Positions 24,211-33,208 of a stretch of 64,000 nt of DNA are shown here, piece after piece. Source of the stretch: Fictibacillus nanhaiensis (GTDB taxonomy: Bacteria; Bacillota; Bacilli; Bacillales; Fictibacillaceae); the NCBI RefSeq assembly GCF_023715445.1, contig NZ_JAMBOD010000006.1, positions 124,001-188,000 on the forward strand. The letters are read 5' to 3'. The position numbers and the translations under genes are program-made. Positions within the stretch are counted from its first letter, which is position 1, and the number at the start of each line of letters is the position of its first letter. The notes beneath the pieces are model-generated. The model saw only the letters and a program-made list of their open reading frames with translations, was not told where the DNA came from and did not search any database.

Positions 24211-24684
24211 CTATTGATTCACGTTTTTATATAACAGCCTTCGTTCCTTCCTCAACTGAGCATTCTCAAAAAATGATGTTTCCTCTTCTGTTTCCGGTAT
24301 AACACTCGGAACAGGTGTTGGTTTCCCATCGTTATCAATCGCAACCATCGTAAGTATTGATGTTGTGTTTAACGTTCTGTTCCCTGTCTCTAAGTTTTGG
24401 CATTCTACCTTCACATACACTTCCATTGAAGTCCTGCCTGTTGAAATGACGACACCTTCAAGAATTAATATATCGCCCACTTTGGCGGAGGATAAAAAGT
24501 TCACATTATCAATGGATGCCGTTACAACAACCTTTCCGCTATGTTTCATTGCAGAGATCGCTGCGATTTCATCGATATACGATAATACCGTTCCCCCGAA
24601 AATGGTTCCCATATGATTTGTATCTGGAGGCAATACAAGTTTCGTTTGAATCGTTCTTGAGACATTTGATGATAATTGTTCCAT
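24211..24684 (-). CDS. Acyl-CoA thioesterase, YkhA-type
   Basis: Hydrolyses acyl-CoA. The 157-residue protein has the hotdog core with NHMGTIFGGTVLSYIDEIAA (about 25-45), in which the Asp-Glu pair is the expected catalytic region, then TASIDNVNFLSS and TSMEVYVKVE. It is close to B. subtilis YkhA. ATG at 24684 follows GAGGAATGGC; upstream codons to 24747 are open but unsupported. The gene lies 95 bases after a terminator that closes a cobalamin riboswitch on the same strand, so it could be read through under riboswitch control, or the riboswitch may belong to a lost gene. Confidence 0.85.
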   Translation of the reverse strand: MEQLSSNVSRTIQTKLVLPPDTNHMGTIFGGTVLSYIDEIAAISAMKHSGKVVVTASIDNVNFLSSAKVGDILILEGVVISTGRTSMEVYVKVECQNLETGNRTLNTTSILTMVAIDNDGKPTPVPSVIPETEEETSFFENAQLRKERRLLYKNVNQ

Positions 24685-24774
24685 GCCATTCCTCATTCCC
24701 GGAGCTTTTATGCCCCTGTTTTTAGTAGCGGGAGTTGGTATGACCACGAGATTCGAAGCTTATCAACTAACAAA

Positions 24775-24801
24775 TAAAAAACCCACCACAAAGGATGGGG
24801 A
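24775..24801 (-). terminator. Terminator of the cobalamin riboswitch leader
   Basis: On the minus strand CCCATCC / TGGTGGG arms (24782-24800) followed by TTTTTT (24781-24776). It is about 85 bases after the riboswitch core, the place expected for an expression platform. Confidence 0.7.
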
Positions 24802-24885
24802 ACGCAAGAATATTTAATAAGGAACAAATTTATTAAAATACCCTCGTCTTATCTTCCCAACTCCCGAAGAAGATCAACGCTATAA

Positions 24886-25048
24886 CATGGCAGGTCTCCT
24901 GACTTGTGCTTCACTTTACTTTAAGCCCTTCCCGTCCGAAGACAGTGGTTTCGCTTATTTCATCAGCACTTACAGTTGCGGGTACAGCTCTGGATTTTCA
25001 CCAGATTCCCTTTTAAGTCTGTAACAGACACCATGATTACCGGATTAA
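24886..25048 (-). promoter_or_regulatory. Cobalamin riboswitch
   Basis: On the minus strand the conserved B12-aptamer words appear in order: GGTGTCTG, AAAAGGGAATCTGGTG, CCAGAGCTGTACCCGCAACT, and the closing B12-box-like AGTCAGGAGACCTGCC. The element faces left. The only gene after it on that strand is the YkhA-type thioesterase, with a terminator in between. Confidence 0.9.
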
Positions 25049-25223
25049 TCTATAAATGATTAGCTTCTATTTTATTATAGGTTGATGTAACTTTGGTGAC
25101 AACTACCGCAACTTTATATCCAAAATAATTCTTATCAATTCCTTAACAAATATGGCCTGTACCTTCATATTGCCTTTAAATTCCCGTGATATGCTGAAAA
25201 AAAGACTTGGAGGAGGTTATCTT

Positions 25224-26351
25224 ATGCAACGTCCAACAGCTTTAATTCTTACTGCACATTACGGAAGCGGTCATATTCAGGTAGCAAATGTCTTAGCAGA
25301 TGAACTTCGCAATAACGGTTACGAGCCAATCATATCCGACCTTTTTGGAGAATCCTATCCGCGGATGTCCCAAATTACACAGTCTTTATTCCTGAAAAGC
25401 TTTTCGTACGGAACCTCGTTCTACAAATGGTGGTATTACGGGACCAATAAATTAAACGGCAAAGGGATCGCCCAGTTTTCCCGTTACCTTGGCCGAAAGA
25501 GGCTTCAAGAGCTGATCACAAAACACCGTCCGCAGTTTGTTATTTCAACTTTCCCTCTTAATTCTGCACCCTTTTTAATAAAAAAAGCAAAATACTCAAT
25601 ACCGACGTATACCGTTATCACAGATTATTGCGCTCATCCATTTTGGATCAACCCGTTAATTGACCACTATTTTGTCGCAGCTGATATTGTGAAGAACGGC
25701 TTGGTAGAACATAACGTTGATGAAAAACGAATTACCGTCAGCGGCATTCCTATCGGTTCTGAATTTTATTCTACAGCTGATAAACCATCCATCTTTAGAA
25801 AATATCAAATTACTCCAAGCAACAGAGTGGTTACGGTGCTTGCTGGGGCCCAAGGTGTATTGAAGAATGTAAAGGACCTTGCAAAGCTCTTGCTAAAGAA
25901 CCCTTCACTTCAAGTAATAGTGGTCTGCGGTAAAAATAAAGCACTTTATGAAAAGCTTCTGCCCCTTGCAATCCAACATCCGGGATCCTTTCGATTATTC
26001 GGTTATGTAGATAACATCCATGAAGTTTTTCAAATCTCTCATTGCCTCATTACAAAACCCGGGGGCATTACAATTTCGGAAGCAGCTGCTTTACACCTTC
26101 CTTTAATCTTTTATAAGCCAGTACCTGGTCAAGAAGCTGAAAATGCTCAATATTTCAGCCAGAAAGGTGCCGCAGTCGTCTGTCATTCAGCAAATGAGAT
26201 CTATGACAGCGTTCAGGAGCTGTTTGATAATGAAAAACTCATGAACACGATGAGACAGCAGCTGCATCATATTCACAAAGGACACTCATCAAAAATGATC
26301 ACGGATTATGCGATCAACCAATCCGAACAGCAATCATTAATTTTACCATAA
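25224..26351 (+). CDS. MGDG-synthase-type glycosyltransferase (UgtP-like)
   Basis: A 375-residue GT28-type enzyme expected to move a sugar from a nucleotide sugar to a lipid acceptor at the inner face of the membrane. N-terminal MGDG_synth domain: LILTAHYGSGHIQVA (about 7-21) and the acceptor region FVISTFPLNSAPFLIKK; C-terminal GT domain with KPGGITISEAAALHLPLI (about 285-302), the nucleotide-sugar motif. UgtP makes glucosyl-diacylglycerol in B. subtilis, but other paralogues exist, so the acceptor is not certain. ATG is seven bases after GGAGGAGG. It is followed 14 bases later by a YfhP-like gene, probably an operon. Confidence 0.85.
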   Translation: MQRPTALILTAHYGSGHIQVANVLADELRNNGYEPIISDLFGESYPRMSQITQSLFLKSFSYGTSFYKWWYYGTNKLNGKGIAQFSRYLGRKRLQELITKHRPQFVISTFPLNSAPFLIKKAKYSIPTYTVITDYCAHPFWINPLIDHYFVAADIVKNGLVEHNVDEKRITVSGIPIGSEFYSTADKPSIFRKYQITPSNRVVTVLAGAQGVLKNVKDLAKLLLKNPSLQVIVVCGKNKALYEKLLPLAIQHPGSFRLFGYVDNIHEVFQISHCLITKPGGITISEAAALHLPLIFYKPVPGQEAENAQYFSQKGAAVVCHSANEIYDSVQELFDNEKLMNTMRQQLHHIHKGHSSKMITDYAINQSEQQSLILP

Positions 26352-26365
26352 GGGAGGCAGCACCA

Positions 26366-27394
26366 ATGGATACAACTTCTCATATTGTCATCGGGTTAGG
26401 ATTAGGTTCTCTTGCACAAATAGATCCGGTTGTGGCAGAAAATTCATTGTCTCAAGCCGTAATCTTAGGAACCGTTATCGGTTCAAACGCGCCTGATGCA
26501 GACTGTGTATATAAGCTTAAAGGGAAAGGGAGCTACTTCCGAAATCACCGGGCATGGTCACACTCTTTACCTGCGCTTCCATTGTGGGGTCTCGCCGTTT
26601 CAGGAATCATTCATCCTTTTTTCGCTGATTCATCTTTTCTGCATCTATTTATGTGGACGTTTCTGGCTGTTATTCTACATGTGGTATTTGATCTTTTTAA
26701 TGTATATGGGACACAAGCTGTACGACCCATCTCATCCAAGTGGATCTCCTTTGATTCCATTCCATTAGTTGATCCGTTTATATTGGGGCTGCATGCAGTT
26801 GGTTTTGCTTTAATCCCTTTCTTTGAACCGGGAATCATCTTTTCTTTTGTTTATCTAATTATCCTTTTGCACATATTATTTCGGACTTTTTATGCAGGAA
26901 GAATCAAAAAACATCTGCGTTTATATTATCCTGAGCCCATCCGGATAAAACTTATTCCTAGATCCGATCTGCTGACATGGGACTTTTTAATCGATCATGA
27001 GGATGAATGGATCTTCGGCGTCTATTCTGCAGCGAAGATTAAAATTGAACACAAACTGCCCAAACAATCAGACCATCAGGATTTAATAGAAAAGAGCAAA
27101 AACGAAACAGATATCACCGACTTTCTTGCTTCAACACAATTTGCCTATCCCTTTGTGAAGAAAAGAAAAAGCGGTTACTTTGTGATGTGGAAGGACCTGC
27201 GTTTCCGAGTAAACAAAACGTATTTTCCCTACCATGCCATTATGTATATAACAAATGATCATAAGTTTAAGAGCACTTACACAGATAAAATTTATACGTT
27301 AAAAAACTATAAGAAGATCATGCGGGAATTAGAAGGTAACTGCACAACAGAAACAAACCAATCGGCAAAAAAACTCAAGCATGTTTCAGCTTGA
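26366..27394 (+). CDS. YfhP/YdjM-family membrane-bound metal-dependent hydrolase
   Basis: A 342-residue membrane protein. The N-terminus MDTTSHIVIGLGLGSLA and the DAD and RNHRAWSHS stretch (about 45-68) carry the conserved Asp and His residues of the YdjM family (predicted metal-dependent hydrolases). Four or five membrane segments occupy residues about 5-175; the C-terminal 165 residues are soluble. In B. subtilis YfhP is a membrane protein affecting the yfhQ region; enzyme activity is unproven. GGGAGG precedes the ATG, and the gene directly follows the glycosyltransferase. Confidence 0.8.
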   Translation: MDTTSHIVIGLGLGSLAQIDPVVAENSLSQAVILGTVIGSNAPDADCVYKLKGKGSYFRNHRAWSHSLPALPLWGLAVSGIIHPFFADSSFLHLFMWTFLAVILHVVFDLFNVYGTQAVRPISSKWISFDSIPLVDPFILGLHAVGFALIPFFEPGIIFSFVYLIILLHILFRTFYAGRIKKHLRLYYPEPIRIKLIPRSDLLTWDFLIDHEDEWIFGVYSAAKIKIEHKLPKQSDHQDLIEKSKNETDITDFLASTQFAYPFVKKRKSGYFVMWKDLRFRVNKTYFPYHAIMYITNDHKFKSTYTDKIYTLKNYKKIMRELEGNCTTETNQSAKKLKHVSA

Positions 27395-27402
27395 GTTTTC
27401 TT
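27370..27402. terminator. Bidirectional terminator between yfhP-like gene and aprX
   Basis: Perfect stem AACTCAAGC (27372-27380) / GCTTGAGTT (27389-27397) with T on both outgoing sides. The right arm contains the stop codon of the plus-strand gene. Confidence 0.8.
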
Positions 27403-28730
27403 TATTTTTGGATTGAATTTTCAGCGTTTATATAGCCAGCACCATAAACATTCGGATCTCTGTCTCTCCATAAATCAGCGCCATTCATCAAAAGGGACTT
27501 TACTTCCTGTGGAGTAAGATTTGGATTTTGCTGCAAAATGAGAGCCACGATTCCTGCACAGATCGGTGTTGCCATCGATGTTCCTGAGAGCATGAAATAC
27601 TGAGATCCGACTCTGCTGGATTTTTGCAGCTTGTCCAAATAGGAGTTCGGCGAACGTAATGACACGATGTTTACACCAGGAGCTAATATATCAGGTTTTA
27701 CATTCCCGTAAAGTGTAGGTCCTCTGCTTGAAAAGCTTGCTACATCATCATCTGCTTTATTTCCAGCCGTGTTTCTATCATCTAGAGCCCCAACTGTAAT
27801 GACTTGATCACTTATACCTGGGCTCGCGACTGTACCAGCTTCTGGTCCTTCGTTTCCAGCAGCAACAACTACGACAATTCCACTTTCCCATGCTGCTTCT
27901 ACGATTTGAACCATTGGATCATCATTTTCTTTATTATACTGTTGGGCAGCTGCACCTAAGGACATGCTAATAATATCTATTTTATTTTCTGGATTTTGTT
28001 GATTATAATCTATGCACCATTGTACGCCTTGCATAACTGTTTCTAATGAACCGGATCCTAGCTGATCCAATACTTTTACTCCAATTACATTTGCTTTTGA
28101 GGCAGGTCCACTATAGACGCCCGCGGAAGCTGATCCAGCAGCAGCAGCATCACCTGCACAATGTGTTCCATGTCCATTATCATCATATGGATCTGTCCTT
28201 TGATTGATGAAATCAACGAATCCTGTAATTCTCCCCGAAAGATCCTGATGTGGATATATACCTGTATCAATAATGGCTATTGTAATACCTTCACCCGTTA
28301 ATGCTGTACCGTTACGAATTACATTTTTGGCGTTCGCTGAGGGTACAGCAACATCCAACAAGGTTTTCACTTCACGGTTTAAATATACTTTTTTAACGTG
28401 ACTGCAGCCTGTTAGCAGCTCTTCCAATATTGATGGTGTTATATCAGCACTGCAGCAGGAAACAGCAGAAAAACGATTCCTGATCTTACATTTTCTTTGA
28501 TTTGAAAAAAGATGGTGAATTTCAGAGCACCCTTCTTCAAAACAATTTTCTTCCAACTCGATAATGACAGACAATCTCTTATTCTTTTTAATTAAACCTT
28601 CTAACAGATTGTGCAAAAAACAAGGTGTCCATTTAAATGGTTTATACAAGTTAAGTACGATATCACGTAAAGATTTATCTAATTTATGAGAATGTGAACG
28701 TACAATCTGTACCATAGAATATCCAAACAT
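27402..28730 (-). CDS. aprX: Intracellular subtilisin-like serine protease AprX
   Basis: A 442-residue S8 protease without signal peptide, the same length as B. subtilis AprX. Catalytic triad: Asp in AIIDTGIYPH, His in NGHGTHCAGD, Ser in SGTSMATPICAG. The N-terminal 110 residues (starting MFGYSMVQIVR and including WTPCFLH and CCSADITPS) match the AprX prodomain closely. ATG at 28730 is preceded by AAGGAGG with a seven-base gap; the frame is open seven codons further. The gene is single. AprX is a late stationary-phase cytoplasmic enzyme in B. subtilis; its role is unclear. Confidence 0.95.
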   Translation of the reverse strand: MFGYSMVQIVRSHSHKLDKSLRDIVLNLYKPFKWTPCFLHNLLEGLIKKNKRLSVIIELEENCFEEGCSEIHHLFSNQRKCKIRNRFSAVSCCSADITPSILEELLTGCSHVKKVYLNREVKTLLDVAVPSANAKNVIRNGTALTGEGITIAIIDTGIYPHQDLSGRITGFVDFINQRTDPYDDNGHGTHCAGDAAAAGSASAGVYSGPASKANVIGVKVLDQLGSGSLETVMQGVQWCIDYNQQNPENKIDIISMSLGAAAQQYNKENDDPMVQIVEAAWESGIVVVVAAGNEGPEAGTVASPGISDQVITVGALDDRNTAGNKADDDVASFSSRGPTLYGNVKPDILAPGVNIVSLRSPNSYLDKLQKSSRVGSQYFMLSGTSMATPICAGIVALILQQNPNLTPQEVKSLLMNGADLWRDRDPNVYGAGYINAENSIQK

Positions 28731-28828
28731 AAAAAAACCTCCTTCATTCAAGTTCTAATATTCTATGAAATTGACGAGGTATAGGAACGGTACTTGTCCA
28801 CATTCTATTAAATTTGTGCCCTAAACAT

Positions 28829-28856
28829 TAAAAAAACCCATCATACAAGATGGGTT
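28829..28856 (-). terminator. Terminator of the aldolase gene
   Basis: Perfect stem AACCCATC (28835-28842) / GATGGGTT (28849-28856), T run on the minus strand. Confidence 0.82.
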
Positions 28857-29962
28857 CAATCAACGGTTACGATATCTTTATTTATTCTTTCACCAAGCTT
28901 TTGAAACAATTCTTCTAATTTTTCTTTAGGGATTGCAGCGTAATGATCTCCCATGCTTACTTCATAAAAGCATGTATCTTTATCTATTTCTTTAACATAC
29001 CCTGATAACCCAATCCCAACATCGTTATATACCCCAATTAAAATTGACTCTATCTTTTCTTTCGGCAAATCAAAATAAACATGAAACATATTCGATATAG
29101 GTATTTCAGGAACTGTTTTAACACTTGAACATTGATTATAATATGCTGCGAGCTCTTTCGCATTTTCATAATACTGACCCATTTTATGTACTCTCTGGTC
29201 AAAGTAATAATCTGCGCTGATAATATAAGGATAAAGGCTGATCAAGTCACCGCCATGGCGTCTTTTCCATACCTTTGATTCCTCTGTAAAATCTTTTGGA
29301 CCAGCAAGAATTGCACCAGCTACCCCGCCGACTCCTTTATAAAAGGAAACATAGACACTGTCAAAAAGGGCACAAACTTCAGCTGCTGACTTTTGGTAGA
29401 AAGGAAGAATTTCAAACAATCTCGCGCCATCCAAATGCAGTTTTATTCCTTTATTCCGACAGTAGTTTGAAATAGCCACAAGTTCATCGTATTCGGGAAG
29501 CTGACCTCCAATTTCACGCTGTGGCAGTTCCAGAAGCAAACAGGAGATCTCCTGGTTCATACTTGTAACATCTTCTAGTGTAATCACTCTGTTTTTATCT
29601 GCTAACAAAACAGGTTCTACTCCGTGCAATTTCTTTAAACCATCTTCTTCATGAATTTCCAAATGACACAATGGATGATAAGCGACTCTTTTTAAATCTT
29701 TTTGATCACACCAGATTCTTAAAGCAATCTGCTGCGCCATTGTACCGCTCGGGAAAAAGACAGATGATTCTTTCCCTAAGTATTTTGCCATCTTTTCCTG
29801 AAAGTCTTCAATGATCTTGCCACTGCCATAAACATCACTTTCAAGGTTGCCATCCATACTGCTCAGTGCGTCTTTCAACACCTGAATTTCCCGTTTTCCA
29901 TGTCCGGGAATGTGGTACTTCGTTTGTTTAAACGCCTCTAACAAAGGATTCTTTTGACTCAT
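28856..29962 (-). CDS. Threonine aldolase / beta-eliminating lyase family PLP enzyme
   Basis: A 368-residue PLP-dependent fold-type I enzyme. Low-specificity threonine aldolases split threonine to glycine and acetaldehyde. Visible parts: YGSGKIIEDFQEKMAKYLGKESSVFFPSGTMAQ (cofactor phosphate region), LHLDGARLFE with the PLP-binding Asp, and VSFYKGVGGVAGAILAG, where the Lys is the Schiff-base residue. ATG at 29962 is eight bases after AAGGAG, and that site lies in the last codons of the methyltransferase upstream, so the two are coupled. The exact amino-acid substrate is not certain. Confidence 0.83.
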   Translation of the reverse strand: MSQKNPLLEAFKQTKYHIPGHGKREIQVLKDALSSMDGNLESDVYGSGKIIEDFQEKMAKYLGKESSVFFPSGTMAQQIALRIWCDQKDLKRVAYHPLCHLEIHEEDGLKKLHGVEPVLLADKNRVITLEDVTSMNQEISCLLLELPQREIGGQLPEYDELVAISNYCRNKGIKLHLDGARLFEILPFYQKSAAEVCALFDSVYVSFYKGVGGVAGAILAGPKDFTEESKVWKRRHGGDLISLYPYIISADYYFDQRVHKMGQYYENAKELAAYYNQCSSVKTVPEIPISNMFHVYFDLPKEKIESILIGVYNDVGIGLSGYVKEIDKDTCFYEVSMGDHYAAIPKEKLEELFQKLGERINKDIVTVD

Positions 29963-29967
29963 TAAAC

Positions 29968-30585
29968 TCACTCCTTTTCGTACGACAAATAATAGATAAG
30001 AAACTTTTCATACGGGTTTTGCTCGTACAGTTTTGGTAAAACAATCTCTTCTTTTAACTCAAATGCTGTTTGATTCTCTAGAAAGTAGACATATTCCTCT
30101 GGTGCATAATATAAAATGATTTCTATTTGCCTTGGTGTTTTCTCTACGGAACGTAATATGTTATTAACCGTTCTCATAAAAATTTGCAGAGAAAACGGAT
30201 TAAAGAAATAAAAACGATTATCTTTTGAATCAATTTTGTATTCTTCTGCCAAGCAGCATTGAAAATGAATCTGATTGTTTCCCTTTCTGTGTTTCTTTAT
30301 ATAATTCCTCTTATTTTCGAGTGCTTCATCCAAAAACGACTGATCCATCTCAACTCCTACTGCAGATGCGTCAAACATGTGATGGACAAAAAAGTTTAGC
30401 CGCCCTTTTCCGCATCCAAAGTCTACAATCTGGTCATTGCTCTTTAATACATACTGATCAAAGAGTGTCTCCAGTGCCTGATATGGTGTAGGTTCGTACC
30501 GATTATAATGAATCGATGGATGGAACCCTTTTTGGGGTCCTTGTGTATGGATGTTTAGCACTCGGTCATAATACTGTTCTTTCAT
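29968..30585 (-). CDS. SAM-dependent methyltransferase
   Basis: A 205-residue class I methyltransferase. Motif I is VDFGCGKGRLNFF (about 55-67), and an acidic residue at VGVEMDQ binds the SAM ribose. Motif IV reads FFNPFS instead of DPP or NPP. The HPSIHYNRYEPTPYQAL start suggests a family whose target is unknown. ATG at 30585 is eight bases after AGGAG; the frame runs to 30648 without a ribosome binding site. It is first in a two-gene operon with the aldolase. Confidence 0.78.
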   Translation of the reverse strand: MKEQYYDRVLNIHTQGPQKGFHPSIHYNRYEPTPYQALETLFDQYVLKSNDQIVDFGCGKGRLNFFVHHMFDASAVGVEMDQSFLDEALENKRNYIKKHRKGNNQIHFQCCLAEEYKIDSKDNRFYFFNPFSLQIFMRTVNNILRSVEKTPRQIEIILYYAPEEYVYFLENQTAFELKEEIVLPKLYEQNPYEKFLIYYLSYEKE

Positions 30586-30739
30586 GGTAAAAACTCCTAT
30601 ACATAAGCTTATATCACTATAATAGCAAAACCATTTCTTCACTCTCACTTAAAAGGGCATGTTTTATTCTTTCTTTGCATATATTTTTATGGCTTTTCCT
30701 CATGCACAAATTAAGAGTTGTAATTTTCTGAAAAGAGAA

Positions 30740-30767
30740 TTGACATTTTCAAGATTTGTACTAAACT
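30740..30767 (+). promoter_or_regulatory. Sigma-A-type promoter of the GntP-family gene
   Basis: TTGACA at 30740-30745, 16-base spacer, TAAACT at 30762-30767, about 65 bases before the start codon. Confidence 0.5.
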
Positions 30768-30830
30768 TGTAGAAAGTTTAACCACTCTCCTGCTTCAGGA
30801 TTCTCACAAAAAAGGATTGGAGGGCACCAC

Positions 30831-32171
30831 ATGTTATTTCTTATTTTATTGATTGGCGTACTTTTCGTTGTAATCGCAACCACAAAGTTTAAGCTGCATC
30901 CGTTTTTATCTTTAATTTTAGGAACATTCTTTGTTGGAATCGCTTCTGGCATGCCTATGATGAAGATTGTTGAAAACGTTAACACCGGATTCGGTGGCTT
31001 GATGGGAGGAATCGGTCTCGTTATCGTTTTTGGAACGATTATCGGTACCATACTTGAAAAGTCAGGAGCCGCACTTCGTATGGCAGAGGTCGTTCTTCGA
31101 CTCGTAGGACCGAAAAGACCTCAGCTTGCTATGAGTATGATTGGTTACATTGTTTCTATACCTGTTTTCTGTGATTCTGGATTCGTTATCTTATCCTCTT
31201 TAAGAAAAGCACTCGCCAAACGGGCAAAAGTGGCTGTAGCATCCATGTCTGTCGCACTTGCTACAGGATTATACGCAACACATACGCTCGTCCCGCCAAC
31301 TCCTGGGCCTATTGCTGCCGCTGGTAACATCGGCGCAAATAACTTTTTAGGAACCATCATTATCATTGGACTTATCGTAGCCATTCCAGCGACCATTGCC
31401 GGTTATTTATGGGCTGTGAAAGTCGCAAGTAAAATTGAAGTTGAAGACGATGGTGAAGAGTTAAATTATGACGAAATCGTCTCTTCTTTTGGAAAAATGC
31501 CTTCCACGTTCCTATCCTTTTTACCGATTTTATTGCCAATTGTTTTGATTGGAATCGGTTCGATCGTTACGTATCAAGGAGCAAAAGGAAATATGGCAAA
31601 CTTCTTTCTGTTCTTAGGAAGTCCGCTTGTGGCTTTACTGGCAGGTGTAATTGCTGCATTCTTCCTCCTTCCTAAATACAACGAAGAAACGATGACGAAA
31701 TGGGTAGGAGAAGCTTTATTAGATGCTGCTCCCATTTTATTAATTACCGGAGCTGGCGGGGCTTTTGGAGGAGTTATTAAAAATACAGGTATAGCTGATG
31801 TCATTCAAAGCTGGTCGCTTGGTGATATTTTCAGCGGAGCTTTATTCCTGCTCATTCCATTCCTGATTGCAGCTGCTCTAAAAACAGCACAAGGATCTTC
31901 GACTGCGTCACTTGTTATTACTTCTTCACTCATAGCCCCGCTGCTTCCGGGTCTTGGAATTGAAGGAGCAGTACCACTTGCTCTAGTGGTTATGGCTATC
32001 GGAGCAGGTGCGATGACCGTCAGCCATGTAAACGATAGCTTCTACTGGGTAGTTACAGAGTTCACAGGAATGAAAGTGACGGATGCATATAAAGCACAGA
32101 CGATGGCTACGCTTCTCCAAGGTATTGTGACGATTGTCTTCACGATGATCTTGTGGGTGATTTTAGTATAA
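30831..32171 (+). CDS. GntP-family gluconate-type permease
   Basis: A 446-residue membrane transporter with 12 or more hydrophobic segments. GntP-family carriers import gluconate or related sugar acids by proton symport. Family stretches are SGMPMMKIVENVNTGFGG, IPVFCDSGFVIL, THTLVPPTPGPIAAA and VSHVNDSFYWVV, the last two being highly conserved. No gluconate kinase or dehydrogenase is nearby, so the substrate is open; related carriers take up D-serine or fructuronate. ATG is seven bases after GGAGG, and there is a promoter and a strong terminator of its own. Confidence 0.87.
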   Translation: MLFLILLIGVLFVVIATTKFKLHPFLSLILGTFFVGIASGMPMMKIVENVNTGFGGLMGGIGLVIVFGTIIGTILEKSGAALRMAEVVLRLVGPKRPQLAMSMIGYIVSIPVFCDSGFVILSSLRKALAKRAKVAVASMSVALATGLYATHTLVPPTPGPIAAAGNIGANNFLGTIIIIGLIVAIPATIAGYLWAVKVASKIEVEDDGEELNYDEIVSSFGKMPSTFLSFLPILLPIVLIGIGSIVTYQGAKGNMANFFLFLGSPLVALLAGVIAAFFLLPKYNEETMTKWVGEALLDAAPILLITGAGGAFGGVIKNTGIADVIQSWSLGDIFSGALFLLIPFLIAAALKTAQGSSTASLVITSSLIAPLLPGLGIEGAVPLALVVMAIGAGAMTVSHVNDSFYWVVTEFTGMKVTDAYKAQTMATLLQGIVTIVFTMILWVILV

Positions 32172-32176
32172 ATATT

Positions 32177-32214
32177 AAAGACAGAGCAGCCATTTTTGGC
32201 ACTCTGTCTTTTTA
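32177..32214 (+). terminator. Terminator of the GntP-family gene
   Basis: Perfect stem AAAGACAGAG (32177-32186) / CTCTGTCTTT (32202-32211), then TT. Confidence 0.85.
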
Positions 32215-32218
32215 CATG

Positions 32219-32425
32219 TTACTCTTCTTTTGCTCCGTCTTCTGCAATCGCTCTTAAGTCTGTGTAGAAAAAATCGTCATTACATAATGGGGAATGTTCT
32301 TCTTTGTCATATTTATTTACGATTTCTTTTAATTCTCCTGTATCGCCTTTTGCATTAATGATTTCAACAAGTTCATTCAATCCTTCAGAGGTTTCTTGGT
32401 TTTCTTTTTCATTTTTATCTTTCAT
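32219..32425 (-). CDS. Small acidic protein of unknown function
   Basis: A 68-residue, highly charged, soluble protein (many E, D, K and N). I do not recognise it. A single cysteine lies in HSPLCNDDFFY. It is supported as a gene by AGGAGGG eight bases before the ATG and by position directly behind the GntP terminator. It may be cotranscribed with the VWA gene upstream on the same strand, though a hairpin lies between. Confidence 0.55.
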   Translation of the reverse strand: MKDKNEKENQETSEGLNELVEIINAKGDTGELKEIVNKYDKEEHSPLCNDDFFYTDLRAIAEDGAKEE

Positions 32426-32475
32426 GACTTATCCCTCCTATGATTTTTATGTTCCCCAAAATAGTAATATTTAAC

Positions 32476-32507
32476 ACGAAAAAGCCCCCTCTAACCGCAG
32501 GGACCCT
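32476..32507 (-). terminator. Terminator of the VWA gene
   Basis: On the minus strand GTCCCT (32504-32499) pairs with AGGGGGC (32490-32484), followed by TTTTT. Confidence 0.6.
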
Positions 32508-32526
32508 TTGTGTCCGAATGTAACTT

Positions 32527-33111
32527 TTATTTCTGCCTTATCTCTGATACTGCCTCACACATCACATTGTACATCTTTTCAACGCCAACCTCTGATGCCT
32601 CAAAGTCGAATGCATTTTCCTTACTGATTCCCAAACTCTCGGCTTCTTCTGCAGCGTCAATATTTGCTCCCATGAATATAAACTCCCAGCTGTATTTCTC
32701 CTGCTGATGCTTGATCAGTTCTTTTACTTTTTTGTAAGTGAACTCATTGCTGGCATTCTCCATGCCATCTGTTGTGATTACAAAAATGACTTGGCCAGGT
32801 CTTTGCTTCTCATCTGTTGTTGATAATCGGTGACCTACATCTAAAATGGTTTTCCCTACTGCGTCTAATAATGCTGTTGTGCCCCTTACGTAATATTCTT
32901 TAGATGTTAATTTTACTTCCGTCGCATCTTTTCCGTTCCACAATACTTCATATTGGTCATCAAAAAGAACTGCTGTGAGGAGCGTATCTCCTTCCAACTG
33001 GCATTGCCGTTCAATAAATGAATTAAAACCTCCGATTGTGTCACTCTCAAGACCAGACATTGACCCACTTCTATCCAGCAAAAATATAATCTCCGTTAAA
33101 TTCTTATCCAT
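32527..33111 (-). CDS. VWA-domain protein (TerY-like)
   Basis: A 194-residue protein that is essentially one von Willebrand A domain. The metal-ion (MIDAS) motif DRSGSMSG is at about residues 11-18, the MIDAS Thr lies in RGTTALLDAVG, and the MIDAS Asp in VITTDGMEN. Such stand-alone cytoplasmic VWA proteins bind partners through the metal site; TerY of tellurium/stress clusters is the nearest named type. ATG at 33111 is nine bases after GGAGG; the earlier ATGs touch the ribosome binding site. It is divergent from a DNA-binding gene with only 97 bases between them. Confidence 0.82.
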   Translation of the reverse strand: MDKNLTEIIFLLDRSGSMSGLESDTIGGFNSFIERQCQLEGDTLLTAVLFDDQYEVLWNGKDATEVKLTSKEYYVRGTTALLDAVGKTILDVGHRLSTTDEKQRPGQVIFVITTDGMENASNEFTYKKVKELIKHQQEKYSWEFIFMGANIDAAEEAESLGISKENAFDFEASEVGVEKMYNVMCEAVSEIRQK

Positions 33112-33142
33112 CTTCATCATCCTCCACGTTTGTTTGTCATGC

Positions 33143-33190
33143 TATAATAATAGCTACATTTATCCATCATTTGGTCGCCTGTAAAGCGAC
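33143..33190 (+). promoter_or_regulatory. Extended -10 promoter and inverted repeat before the HTH gene
   Basis: TGCTATAAT (TATAAT at 33143-33148) is an extended -10 without a clear -35. Downstream is the inverted repeat GTCGC (33174-33178) / GCGAC (33186-33190), ending just before GGAGG. The repeat could be an operator of the gene product or a small hairpin in the leader. Confidence 0.4.
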
Positions 33191-33208
33191 ATTTTGGAGG
33201 CTGATCTT

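Noticed and set aside
24682-24822. Plus-strand hydrophobic frame starting MPFLIPGAFMPLFLVAGVG
   Set aside because: It looks like a membrane peptide, but has no ribosome binding site and runs across the riboswitch terminator on the other strand. Probably chance.
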